In this document: piece by piece, positions 1 to 7,679 of the stretch
Numbering within the stretch: the first letter of the stretch is position 1
Layout of the letters: each line of letters starts with the position of its first letter
DNA from: Clostridia bacterium
Lineage (GTDB): Bacteria; Bacillota; Clostridia; Lachnospirales; Lachnospiraceae
Assembly: GCA_910575245.1 (NCBI GenBank)
Contig: CAJTEN010000002.1
Span: forward strand, 362,528-426,527
Length of the DNA stretch: 64,000 nt
Reading direction: 5' to 3'
Notes under the pieces: model-generated
Seen by the model: only the letters and a program-made list of their open reading frames with translations
What the model was told of the DNA's origin: nothing
Databases searched by the model: none
Position numbers and translations under genes: made by a program

Positions 1-653
1 ACGCCTTTAGTAACAACCTGACAAGTGGTGATCTTAGACCGGTTGGCGCGAATGCTGCTCAGGGATTAGCAGATGGAATCAGAAGTAAGATTGATGAGAT
101 TGCGGACGCGGCGATTGATGCGGCAAAGAAAGCAGTTGCAGCAGCGAAAAAAGAGCTTGACGAGCATTCTCCATCGAAAGTGTTCTTTAAGATTGGTGAG
201 AATGTGGATCTGGGAATGGTAAACGGCATCCGTGCTTATCTTGGGCGTATCGGTGATGCCGGGACGTCTATGGGCAGGGAAGCTATCGATTCCATGAAAT
301 CGGCGATTGCGCATGTGTCCGATATCGTAAATGGAGAAATGGATGCCGAGCCGACAATAAGGCCTGTTCTGGATCTGTCCAATGTTCAAAATGGAGTAGG
401 AAAAATCAATTCCCTGTTCTCTAAAGGGTTGGATATGTCTGTCTCGTATAACAAGGCGGTGGAGGCATCGAGAAGCAGAAAGGCAGAATCGTCGCCCAGC
501 ATTGAAAATCCTAGCAACTATCAACAGCCTGCACCGAATACTTTCAGTTTCGTGCAGAACAACTATTCACCTAAGTCACTGTCGAGGTCTGAAATCTATC
601 GGCAGACGAACAATCAGTTTTCTGCGTTCAGAAAGGCGGTGAATCCTACGTGA
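1..653 (+). CDS. Phage tail tape measure protein, C-terminal part (5' end outside window)
   Basis: The reading frame is already open at base 3 and runs to the stop at 651-653, so the gene begins to the left of the window. The visible 216 residues contain an Ala/Lys-rich helix followed by the EHSPSKVFFKIG motif that typically marks the C-terminal part of tape measure proteins in Firmicute siphophages. Such proteins set tail length and line the tail tube. The next gene starts with a GTG overlapping this stop, as expected inside a tightly packed tail operon. The assignment rests on this motif and on position immediately before the distal tail gene; the N-terminus and total length cannot be judged. 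Confidence 0.75.
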   Translation, partial: AFSNNLTSGDLRPVGANAAQGLADGIRSKIDEIADAAIDAAKKAVAAAKKELDEHSPSKVFFKIGENVDLGMVNGIRAYLGRIGDAGTSMGREAIDSMKSAIAHVSDIVNGEMDAEPTIRPVLDLSNVQNGVGKINSLFSKGLDMSVSYNKAVEASRSRKAESSPSIENPSNYQQPAPNTFSFVQNNYSPKSLSRSEIYRQTNNQFSAFRKAVNPT

Positions 654-1567
654 TAAAATCAGTAACCATTACAAATTACCTTGGGGAGTCGGTCAAGATC
701 ACTTTAGCGGAAGATGATCCCGAGCATGGGATGATAATTTCCAGCATAACTGGTCTTGGCCCTCCAAAGGCCAACGTGAGCATGACGGATTTGGCAACGA
801 TGGATGGATCTTTGTTCAATTCGGCAAGGGTAGAAAAAAGGAACATTACGATTCATATGTTCTTTACTTTTGCCCCAACCATTGAAGATGCGAGGCATAA
901 CACCTATAAATACTTTCCTATCAAGAAAAATTTGAAGTTTCTTATTGAAACCGATAACAGGATTGTCGAAACGGACGGCGTTGTCGAAACAAATGAGCCT
1001 GATATATTCAGCAAACAGGAATCGAACCAGATATCATTGATTTGTTCAGATCCTTATCTGTATTCTGCGGGGGAGAACGGAACAAACGTAACCGTATTTT
1101 TTGGAATTGAGCCGCTGTTTGAATTTGTATTTTCAAATGAGTCTTTGACCGAGCCACTTTTGGAGTTCGGTTCGATTGAAAATGAGACTGAGAAGACTAT
1201 TTACTACGACGGCGATTCCGAAATCGGTGTGACCATAACTATTCATGCGATTGGCGATGCCGGTAATATAACGATCTACAATACTGGAACTCGTGAAGTG
1301 ATGAAGATTTACAACAGCAAAATAGCGGCTTTAACCGGATCTGGAATTATCGCTGGTGACGATATCATCATCTCAACGGTAAGAGGAAATAAATATATAA
1401 GCCTGCTCCGGGAAGGTATTTATACCAATATCCTGAATGCCTTGGATAAAGAATCCGACTGGTTCCAGCTTACAAAGGGCGATAATATATTTGCCTATAC
1501 GGCAGACGAGGGGGCTGAGAATCTTCAGTTTAAAATCGAGAACAGAATCATCTATGAGGGGGTTTGA
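650..1567 (+). CDS. Phage distal tail (Dit-like) protein
   Basis: A 305-residue protein of the phage tail family (Dit/baseplate hub type) lying between the tape measure and the Gp37-like protein, the usual place of the distal tail protein in siphophages. It starts with GTG at 650, overlapping the preceding stop, with an AAAGGCGG-like site upstream. The N-terminal ~130 residues carry the early beta-rich pattern of Dit proteins, including a GLGPPKANVS segment and a KYFPIKK segment; the rest is beta-rich and probably a second domain. Family assignment is from recalled sequence pattern plus gene order. I see no frameshift. Confidence 0.7.
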   Translation: MIKSVTITNYLGESVKITLAEDDPEHGMIISSITGLGPPKANVSMTDLATMDGSLFNSARVEKRNITIHMFFTFAPTIEDARHNTYKYFPIKKNLKFLIETDNRIVETDGVVETNEPDIFSKQESNQISLICSDPYLYSAGENGTNVTVFFGIEPLFEFVFSNESLTEPLLEFGSIENETEKTIYYDGDSEIGVTITIHAIGDAGNITIYNTGTREVMKIYNSKIAALTGSGIIAGDDIIISTVRGNKYISLLREGIYTNILNALDKESDWFQLTKGDNIFAYTADEGAENLQFKIENRIIYEGV

Positions 1568-1569
1568 AG

Positions 1570-3372
1570 ATGGAATTATTTATCATCGATAACGAGTTCA
1601 GAAGCTTGTACAATATCGACGTCTTTGAATCCTTTATTTGGACTGAACGGTACAATGGGTATGGAAACTTCGAGTTTTATACGCCGGTCAGCGACACTAT
1701 GATGGGTATTATTGCCACGATTCAGGAGAAAATGGAGGCTAAACTCGATTGTTATGTTTGGCTGAAAGAATCCGCATCTGCAATGGTTATAGAAGATATT
1801 GAAATCTCAACCGATACCGAAACAGGAAGTCATTTGATTGTTTCAGGAAGAGGTCTCGAATCTTTGCTTGAGCGGAGAATCGTGTGGGAACAGACATCCG
1901 TAAGAGGAAAAATTCAAACGGGAGTCAAGAAACTTTTGGACGATGCCATCATCAACCCGAAGCTGTCTGATAGAAAGGTTCCGGGATTCAGGTTTGTAGA
2001 GTCGAAAGACCCTTATATTATAAATCTGACCCACAGGGCTCAGTATACAGGTGATAATCTCTACGATGTTGTGCTTAAAATCTGTGACACATATCAGCTC
2101 GGGTTTGATGTATCCATGACGGCAGACGGGCATTTCGAGTTCTGCCTTATTCATGGACAGGATCGGTCCTACGAGCAGGATAACAATCCCTACGTTATAT
2201 TTTCACCAAAATACGAGAACATCGTAAACAGCAACTATTTGGAGTCTGGGAAGACTTTGAAGAATGTTACGCTCGTGGCGGGAGAGGGCGAGGGAAGTGC
2301 GAGAAAGAAAAGAATTGTCGGTGGAGGGACTGGCCTATCCAGGAGAGAACTTTACACCGATGCAAGAGACATCCAGTCGGATGAGTATTCGGATCAACTG
2401 AATGAAGACCGGGAGGCTTTGAATAAATGGCAAGAATTGCTGGAAGAAAACGAACGGGGTCTGGCCGAGGCGATATCTGAGTTTAATTCCACGACAACGG
2501 ATTATAATAAGACGAAGTCTGACTACATATCTTTCAAATCCGATTACGAAGCCAGAATATCCGCCCTTAACCAGCGGATTTCCTACTATAATACCCAGAT
2601 AACCAATTACGGGAATTCATTAACCGCTGCTCAAAAGAACCAACTGGCATCAAGAAACAGTTATAAGGCTCAGTCTGATGACTATGCCAATCTGATAAGT
2701 GGATGCAGCGACAAGATCAGTGATTACAATAGCAAAATCAGCAATGAGCGGGCAATGAGATATACTCAGCTCGTTCAGTATGAAGAAGCGATTGATAGTC
2801 AGGAAGATGCAAAAAAGCAATACGAAGACGCCAAGAAAGATGTTGACTCTAAAAAAGAGGAGATTGAAAAAGTACTTCCCAATTACGAGTCTCAACTAAA
2901 AGATTACGAGGATATGATATCCAAGTATGAAGGTGTCGTAGAAAGCAACCAGAAAACTTTGGACGATGAAACGAAAGAGTACAATGGAACTACGGCTGAA
3001 TACAACAAAATAAAATCGACATACGAGTCGAACAAAGCCACGTATGAGGCTAATATTGCAACCTGTAAGCAAAAGATAGCGGAGTATGAGGCTAAGATTG
3101 TGGCTGACCAGAAAGAGATCGATGAACTGATGGACGCTCTGCTGGATCAGCGTGGCGCTGAAGAGTTGGCAGAAAATGTCTATATGAAGGCATTTACTGG
3201 AGAAATCGAGGCAAGGAAGACCTTTGTATATGGCAAGGATTTTGTCAAAGGCGATCTTGTTCAGATTGTAAATGAATATGGCATGGAATCTAAAGTCCGA
3301 GTTTCAGAAATAATGAGAGTTCAGGATACAAACGGCTATAGCATGTATCCTACTTTCCAAGTATTAGAATAA
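1570..3372 (+). CDS. Siphovirus Gp37-like tail protein with long coiled-coil insertion
   Basis: A 600-residue tail-tip protein. The first ~270 residues resemble the Siphovirus ReqiPepy6 Gp37-like family, a hub or tail-associated protein that follows Dit. Residues ~275-520 are a highly charged Glu/Lys/Tyr/Ser-rich coiled coil. The last ~70 residues return to a globular segment (TFVYGKDFVKGDLVQIV) like the family C-terminus, so the coiled coil looks inserted into the usual fold. The start is taken as ATG 1570 because a G-rich site at 1556-1562 is well spaced for it; a TTG at 1564 overlapping the previous stop is the alternative. Likely role: tail-tip assembly or adsorption apparatus. Confidence 0.7.
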   Translation: MELFIIDNEFRSLYNIDVFESFIWTERYNGYGNFEFYTPVSDTMMGIIATIQEKMEAKLDCYVWLKESASAMVIEDIEISTDTETGSHLIVSGRGLESLLERRIVWEQTSVRGKIQTGVKKLLDDAIINPKLSDRKVPGFRFVESKDPYIINLTHRAQYTGDNLYDVVLKICDTYQLGFDVSMTADGHFEFCLIHGQDRSYEQDNNPYVIFSPKYENIVNSNYLESGKTLKNVTLVAGEGEGSARKKRIVGGGTGLSRRELYTDARDIQSDEYSDQLNEDREALNKWQELLEENERGLAEAISEFNSTTTDYNKTKSDYISFKSDYEARISALNQRISYYNTQITNYGNSLTAAQKNQLASRNSYKAQSDDYANLISGCSDKISDYNSKISNERAMRYTQLVQYEEAIDSQEDAKKQYEDAKKDVDSKKEEIEKVLPNYESQLKDYEDMISKYEGVVESNQKTLDDETKEYNGTTAEYNKIKSTYESNKATYEANIATCKQKIAEYEAKIVADQKEIDELMDALLDQRGAEELAENVYMKAFTGEIEARKTFVYGKDFVKGDLVQIVNEYGMESKVRVSEIMRVQDTNGYSMYPTFQVLE

Positions 3373-3392
3373 CGAAAGGAGGGAAACAGAAT

Positions 3393-5066
3393 ATGGTGAC
3401 AAGTGGTTTTTACGATTCGTTAAACCATGATAGACGCTATAGCTCTATACAGTTCGGAAGTATCTTTGACGGTGTTATCCAGGATGGCGTATTCCAGCAT
3501 GTTGGCTCCAGGCTGATGGTAAGTCAGAACAGCGGAATGATGATCAGTGTCGGGACAGGCCGCGCCTGGTTTAACCACACTTGGACTTATAACGACTCGA
3601 TTCTTCCGCTTACGGTACCGCAGTCAGAAGTGATTCTTGACCGTGTTGACGCCGTTGTCTTGGAAGTGGATGCCCGCGAAGAAGGAAGAATCAACGCAAT
3701 CAAAATCGTTAAAGGGACACCGACCTCGAAGAATGCTAAGCCGCCGGCGATGCTCAAAGAGAAGAACCGTTGGCAGTATCCATTAGCTTATATCAAAGTT
3801 GCCGCAGGAGTGACTTCCATTCGTACTGCTGATATCACCAACAAGGTCGGAACCAGTGACTGTCCGTTTGTTACGGCACCGCTTGATAAGATGAGCATTG
3901 ACGATCTTGTTAAACAATGGGCGGATCAGTGGCGGGTCTTCTATGAGAACGAAACTGCTGATATGAACAAAACAAATGCCTTTTGGAAAGAGCAGTGGCG
4001 TATCTGGTATGCGGGACAAACCGCCGAGATTCAGCAGACTTATCTTAACTGGGAAAAGCAATGGGAAGATTTCTACAATACCCATTCCGGTGAAATAGAG
4101 CGGACTGCTGAGGAATGGAAAGAGCAATGGCAACTGTGGTTCTATGAGTATGTGAATAACAGCACGCGGGAGCTTGCATATTGGAAGACTCTTGTGACTG
4201 ATGATTTCACGGAGTACAGCACGTTTTGGAAAAACGAATGGAGGAAGTGGTACGATTCTCAAACCGCCGAGATTCAGCAGACTTATCTTAACTGGGAAAA
4301 GCAATGGGAAGATTTCTACAATACCCATTCCGGTGAAATAGAGCGGACTGCTGAGGAATGGAAAGTCCTGTGGCAGACTTGGTTTGAGGAATACGTAAAC
4401 ACCAATCAGACAGATTACAATGCTTGGAAAGACAATCTGAATACAGATTTCATGAACTGGTGGGATTCGATAAGGGAAGTTCTTGATTCCGTGGATGTTT
4501 CGGCGTTTGCTGCCAAGCTGGCTGATTTGGAGAAGCGGATTGACGAGCTGGAAATTTTTAAGTCTGATTTAGCCACTGACCATTCCATTTACGATTATGC
4601 ATCCGAGGAGAACGGGGATGTCCTTGATAACGGGCAGGATAAGATAAAGACAAAGATTGTCGAGTTTGCCACAGTCGAAGGACAGGAAAAGTTCGAGACG
4701 GACTATACGGGATTCAAAGAGAATCTGAGGGACGAACATTCCATCTTTGAATTTGTTACAGATTCGGACAATCAAAATCTTCAGGATTCCGAAGAAAGAG
4801 ACGTCCAGTCTAAGGTTGTGGAGTTCGTTGCTGTAAAAGATGTAGACCTTTATAAAGAGGTGGTAAGTCTCAATGAACAGGTAAAAGCACTTCAGGAAAC
4901 CATTCTTAATTTGGTTCTCGACCACGCTTTCTATCAAACTATTTCCGATGGCGGCTCATGGCTGCTCAGCGAATATGAGCAGGTTGAAACTATTACGAAA
5001 CGTACCGAAGACCTCCTCGACAGTTTTGGCGAATCTATCACAGGAGTAGCTAAGCTGGCTATGTAA
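3393..5066 (+). CDS. Phage tail fibre / baseplate protein with 22-residue Trp repeats
   Basis: A 557-residue tail protein preceded by an AAAGGAGGG ribosome site. The N-terminal ~170 residues (MVTSGFYDSLNHDRRYSS start, then a beta-rich domain) match the start seen in many Firmicute phage fibre proteins. Residues ~176-356 consist of a 22-residue unit with Trp at positions 1 and 5 (W-x-x-x-W), about seven full copies plus one shortened 15-residue unit. The C-terminal ~190 residues contain heptad-like segments and two related DHSIYDY/EHSIFEF units. It probably forms an extended trimeric fibre that carries or adjoins the variable receptor-binding protein made downstream. The function is inferred from position and architecture. 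Confidence 0.65.
   Translation: MVTSGFYDSLNHDRRYSSIQFGSIFDGVIQDGVFQHVGSRLMVSQNSGMMISVGTGRAWFNHTWTYNDSILPLTVPQSEVILDRVDAVVLEVDAREEGRINAIKIVKGTPTSKNAKPPAMLKEKNRWQYPLAYIKVAAGVTSIRTADITNKVGTSDCPFVTAPLDKMSIDDLVKQWADQWRVFYENETADMNKTNAFWKEQWRIWYAGQTAEIQQTYLNWEKQWEDFYNTHSGEIERTAEEWKEQWQLWFYEYVNNSTRELAYWKTLVTDDFTEYSTFWKNEWRKWYDSQTAEIQQTYLNWEKQWEDFYNTHSGEIERTAEEWKVLWQTWFEEYVNTNQTDYNAWKDNLNTDFMNWWDSIREVLDSVDVSAFAAKLADLEKRIDELEIFKSDLATDHSIYDYASEENGDVLDNGQDKIKTKIVEFATVEGQEKFETDYTGFKENLRDEHSIFEFVTDSDNQNLQDSEERDVQSKVVEFVAVKDVDLYKEVVSLNEQVKALQETILNLVLDHAFYQTISDGGSWLLSEYEQVETITKRTEDLLDSFGESITGVAKLAM
4017..4122 (+). repeat. 106-bp exact direct repeat, copy 1
   Basis: Bases 4017-4122 recur without any difference at 4260-4365, inside the tail-fibre gene. 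The offset is 243 bp, exactly 81 codons, so the reading frame is kept. It corresponds to the AEIQQTYLNWEKQW and HSGEIERTAEEW portions of the Trp repeats. Confidence 0.95.
4260..4365 (+). repeat. 106-bp exact direct repeat, copy 2
   Basis: Second copy of the 4017-4122 repeat, identical at every base. Identity at synonymous positions points to a recent internal duplication or to gene conversion. Recombination between the copies would remove 81 residues in frame. Confidence 0.95.
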
Positions 5067-5081
5067 TGAAAGGAGGCTGCT

Positions 5082-5414
5082 ATGTTCGACAATACATTTG
5101 TGTATCTGCAAACCATTTTGGACTCAAAAAAAGAGTCGGTACAGGACAATGTCGGCGATCCGTTGCAAAGCAGAGAATACAACGGACTGCTGGCGAAATT
5201 CTTGGAGGGTATTCCTGATAGCTTCCAGGTAGACAGTTGGCTAAGAGATAACCACAACGGTAACAAGGGGAGATATGTTCTCCTCGACTCCGAGAGGGAT
5301 GATGTCAAGGACAGCAATGACCGAAAATTTGACACTCGGGGCTATTCCACAGAACAAATACTTGATAGCGGAAATAATCCGATCCGTTCTCTGGCTGTAT
5401 TTGTAAAAAAATAA
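5082..5414 (+). CDS. Small phage structural-operon protein, unknown function
   Basis: A 110-residue protein between the tail fibre and the DGR variable protein, with an AAAGGAGG ribosome site just upstream. It is rich in Asp, Asn and Ser, has no membrane segment or signal peptide, and shows no motif I recognise. It lies in the late operon with short spacings on both sides (15 bp and 23 bp), so it is probably a tail or adsorption accessory protein. No specific function is claimed. Confidence 0.6.
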   Translation: MFDNTFVYLQTILDSKKESVQDNVGDPLQSREYNGLLAKFLEGIPDSFQVDSWLRDNHNGNKGRYVLLDSERDDVKDSNDRKFDTRGYSTEQILDSGNNPIRSLAVFVKK

Positions 5415-5437
5415 AACCATTAGGAGGTAAACGAAAC

Positions 5438-6418
5438 ATGAAAATTACGGATTATGCTTTAGTCTCAACTCTGTCGGCGGATAACGTTCTTTTGGTAGAC
5501 GGCGCTGGCGGCACAAAGACAATTTTGGCAAAAGACTTGCTGAAAGCTCTGGCTGAGGCAGGCAACGCTAAGGATTACTTAACAGTGATGAACGTGGCCG
5601 ATCTGACTCAGTCTACGGCTGTCGCTAAGACAGACAAGCTTATGGTCAACACATCCGCAGGAAACAAGGGGATCACAGTGGATGACGCTTTGTGGGCTAT
5701 TCTGGATGCCTGCGCCCCTTTGGAGGTTCGTAAGAACACGTTCCGCGGCAAGAATCTGGGAGCGGCTCTGACTTCCGAACAGAAGACCAACATTGCTAAC
5801 GGCACATTCAAGGGGTTCTTCCTGGGTGATTACTGGGAGATCGGCGGTAGAGTCTGGAGAATCGTGGACATGGATTACTGGTGGAATAGCGGTGATACGG
5901 CTTGCACGACCCATCATCTGGTAGTTATGCCCGATTCCCAGCTGTACACAGCGCAGATGAACGAGACGAACATCACGACTGGCGGCTATGTTGGCTCTAA
6001 GATGTACACGGAGAATCTGGAAAATGCCAAGACCCTGGTGTATGCCGCATTTGGCGAGACCGCAATTTTGAAGCATCGTGAGTATCTGACGAATGCCGTG
6101 AGCAATGGCTATCCGTCCGCAGGCGCCTGGTACGATTCCAAGGTTGAACTGCCTAATGAGATCATGATGTATGGCAGCCTCGTGTTTACTCCGGCAGGAG
6201 ACGGATCTTTCGTGCCAAACCGTTACACAATCGACAAGACTCAGCTTGCGCTCATGGCTGCGCATCCGAGGTACATCAACCCTCACAGAGAAAATCAGTG
6301 GCTGAGAGACGTCGTTTCTGGGACGTTTTTCGCTTATGTGGGCTACTGTGGCCCTGCGGACTGCCGCGCCGCGTCGGCCTCTCGTGGGGTTCGTCCGGTC
6401 TTCGGTGTTGTTGGTTAG
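5438..6418 (+). CDS. DGR target (variable) protein, phage receptor-binding type
   Basis: A 326-residue protein preceded by TAGGAGG. Residues 1-70 (MKITDYALVSTLSADNVLLV start) look like a phage tail attachment domain. Residues ~110-326 have the Trp/Gly-rich pattern of a C-type-lectin-like or DUF6273-like fold (WEIGGRVWRIVDMDYWW). The final ~30 residues before the stop are the variable repeat. Relative to the template, 13 residues here are changed, mostly Asn to Phe, Tyr, Gly, Cys, Pro, Asp, Arg or Ala. In the DGR of Bordetella phage BPP-1 the equivalent protein (Mtd) binds the host receptor. Here its place after the tail fibre suggests the same job. The ligand is unknown. Confidence 0.9.
   Translation: MKITDYALVSTLSADNVLLVDGAGGTKTILAKDLLKALAEAGNAKDYLTVMNVADLTQSTAVAKTDKLMVNTSAGNKGITVDDALWAILDACAPLEVRKNTFRGKNLGAALTSEQKTNIANGTFKGFFLGDYWEIGGRVWRIVDMDYWWNSGDTACTTHHLVVMPDSQLYTAQMNETNITTGGYVGSKMYTENLENAKTLVYAAFGETAILKHREYLTNAVSNGYPSAGAWYDSKVELPNEIMMYGSLVFTPAGDGSFVPNRYTIDKTQLALMAAHPRYINPHRENQWLRDVVSGTFFAYVGYCGPADCRAASASRGVRPVFGVVG
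6310..6398 (+). repeat. DGR variable repeat (VR)
   Basis: 89 bp at the 3' end of the variable-protein gene, ungapped homologue of the template repeat at 7480-7568 (offset 1170 bp). I count 21 mismatches, all at template adenines; 4 template adenines are unchanged and no C, G or T of the template is altered. The 3' part (TGGGGTTCGTCCGG) is identical, as expected for the initiation of mutagenic homology. The repeat stops six codons before the stop codon. Confidence 0.97.
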
Positions 6419-6421
6419 ATA

Positions 6422-6455
6422 ATATGGGGGCCTTGTGCCCCGGCCGAAACCATAT
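6422..6455 (+). other. GC-rich stem-loop just downstream of VR
   Basis: Starting 23 bp after the VR there is an inner stem GGGGC (6427-6431) / GCCCC (6437-6441) with a 5-nt loop, enclosed by an alternative outer pairing ATATGG (6422-6427) / CCATAT (6450-6455). There is no T-run, so it is a poor intrinsic terminator. DGRs of the BPP-1 type use a GC-rich hairpin/cruciform just after VR for efficient target recognition; this is the best candidate here. Confidence 0.55.
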
Positions 6456-6499
6456 GCAGGTAACTGAAAACCATGTTAAAAAAGAAAGGAACGATAGAA

Positions 6500-6808
6500 A
6501 TGGATGAGAAAATCTATAAGATAACCCTTGCTGACGGAACTGAGATCGGAAATCTTAGAATCAACGGAAACAACTTCATTTCCAGAACACCCATTGATGC
6601 AATGAGTTTTGAGGGAAACTGCTCTCCTATAACCATTAGCGATGGGGAAAACGAAGAAATTCATGAGAACATGGAGCTGGTTCAGATTACTCCTGTCGGG
6701 GAAGATTACTGGTTCGTTCTGCGCGATCTCTCATCAGCGGAATTGGAAAAAATCAAAATGCAGTCCGATATCGAGTATGTCGCAATGATGGCCGGCGTGG
6801 AGATCTAA
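6500..6808 (+). CDS. Small conserved phage protein, unknown function
   Basis: A 102-residue acidic protein (MDEKIYKITLADGTEIGNL start). ATG 6500 is chosen because AAAGGA at 6485-6490 is well placed; an in-frame ATG at 6473 lacks such a site. Proteins of this size and composition commonly precede an XkdX-type gene in Firmicute phages, which is the case here. No catalytic motif or membrane segment is seen. It sits between the VR and the Avd-like gene, so the DGR cassette is not contiguous. Function unknown. Confidence 0.7.
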   Translation: MDEKIYKITLADGTEIGNLRINGNNFISRTPIDAMSFEGNCSPITISDGENEEIHENMELVQITPVGEDYWFVLRDLSSAELEKIKMQSDIEYVAMMAGVEI

Positions 6809-6839
6809 GAGAAAGAAGACTGAAAGAAGGAGGAACACC

Positions 6840-6980
6840 ATGGAACATAGCAAGAATTACCAGAAAGTAAAGCGTTACTATGATATGAAGATGTGGGACG
6901 AGACCCGCGTCCGTAACGCCGTAAAGATGGGCTGGATTACTGAGGCGGAATTCCAGGAAATCGCCGGCAAGGAGTATTGA
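6840..6980 (+). CDS. XkdX family phage protein
   Basis: A 46-residue protein beginning with ATG 6840 after a GAAGGAGG ribosome site. The sequence WDETRVRNAVKMGWITEAEF is characteristic of the XkdX family, short proteins encoded near tail-fibre and holin genes in Bacillus PBSX-like and many clostridial phages. Their role is unknown. The TGA stop overlaps the ATG of the next gene by one base, implying translational coupling. Confidence 0.85.
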   Translation: MEHSKNYQKVKRYYDMKMWDETRVRNAVKMGWITEAEFQEIAGKEY

Positions 6981-7474
6981 TGAGTGTCCTGGTAAGTGAC
7001 CGGACAGAGTCAAAGTTTGAGCCTATCACGTTCTCGACGGAATTACACAACATGCTGCGGGAATTCATGCAGAGAAACTTTGGAGTAAAAGATTTGGAAC
7101 ATTTCGTCCAGCTTCGTTATGCCTATGGAAAAGATGACGTTGAGGATTTCAGTAAATATCGTTATCTGATGCAGACTCATAAAAAGGAAATCGATCATCT
7201 GGCAACGCTCATGACCAATAATGTCAGAGCTGCCAACAGCATCTATCCGACTACCATGAGGGAATATGAAACGCGGCGAGATTACCAGTCCTCAGCCATC
7301 GTGAACTGCGAGCAGATCATCAAGGAACTGCAGCGTGTTGTGGAAACCTTTGAGGTGGACCTGAATGTTTATGGCAGGTATGTAAAAGCTATCGACCGAG
7401 AAATCGGTTTGATAAAGAAGTGGCGTCAGCGGGACAACAAAATTAAGTCATACGTGCAGCAGGGTAACATCTAA
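6980..7474 (+). CDS. Avd-like DGR accessory protein (putative)
   Basis: A 164-residue, almost entirely helical, strongly charged protein ending six bases before the template repeat. In BPP-1 the order is mtd, avd, TR, brt; avd encodes a basic four-helix-bundle protein that forms a pentamer and binds the reverse transcriptase and template RNA. The protein here has four helical stretches, a basic tail (KKWRQRDNKIKS) and the same position, so I infer an Avd-like role. It is longer than BPP-1 Avd (about 128 residues) and I see no diagnostic motif, so another phage function is possible. The ATG overlaps the XkdX stop. Confidence 0.6.
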   Translation: MSVLVSDRTESKFEPITFSTELHNMLREFMQRNFGVKDLEHFVQLRYAYGKDDVEDFSKYRYLMQTHKKEIDHLATLMTNNVRAANSIYPTTMREYETRRDYQSSAIVNCEQIIKELQRVVETFEVDLNVYGRYVKAIDREIGLIKKWRQRDNKIKSYVQQGNI

Positions 7475-7479
7475 TTTTG

Positions 7480-7568
7480 CGTCGTTTCTGGGACGAATTT
7501 CGCTAATGTGAACAACAATGGCAATACGAACTACAACAACGCGTCGAACTCTAATGGGGTTCGTCCGG
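7480..7568 (+). repeat. DGR template repeat (TR)
   Basis: Non-coding template copy of the VR. It contains 25 adenines, concentrated in AAC/AAT codons when read in the VR frame. Asn is the codon type from which adenine mutagenesis gives the widest amino-acid choice without stops. It lies between the Avd-like gene and the reverse transcriptase gene, as in BPP-1. The pattern is explained by reverse transcription with adenine-specific infidelity and replacement of VR. Confidence 0.97.
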
Positions 7569-7679
7569 ATTCTCTGCCTAACCAACAGAGAAGGAGATGT
7601 TGTCCTTTCCATCAAGGATAAATAGCAAAGCCGGACGCAATTTACTACGGTAAGTATTGCTATAACGGTGAATAATCTT
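7569..7679 (+). ncRNA. Putative 3' spacer segment of the DGR template RNA
   Basis: The stretch between TR and the reverse transcriptase coding region starts with a 7-bp stem (TTCTCTG 7570-7576 / CAGAGAA 7586-7592) around a 9-nt loop. In BPP-1 a structured spacer directly 3' of TR primes and positions cDNA synthesis. Boundaries are not determinable by reading, and the segment may extend into the reverse transcriptase gene. Confidence 0.5.

Noticed and set aside
3783..4328. Antisense open frame opposite the tail fibre repeats
   Set aside because: It mirrors the repeat composition, lacks a ribosome site and runs against the operon.
5579..6286. 235-codon antisense open frame under the variable protein
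   Set aside because: Shadow of a real gene; no start signal and no recognisable domain.
6298..6507. Open frame overlapping VR in another frame
   Set aside because: It is a by-product of GC-rich substitutions in VR, has no ribosome site and overlaps the clear target gene.
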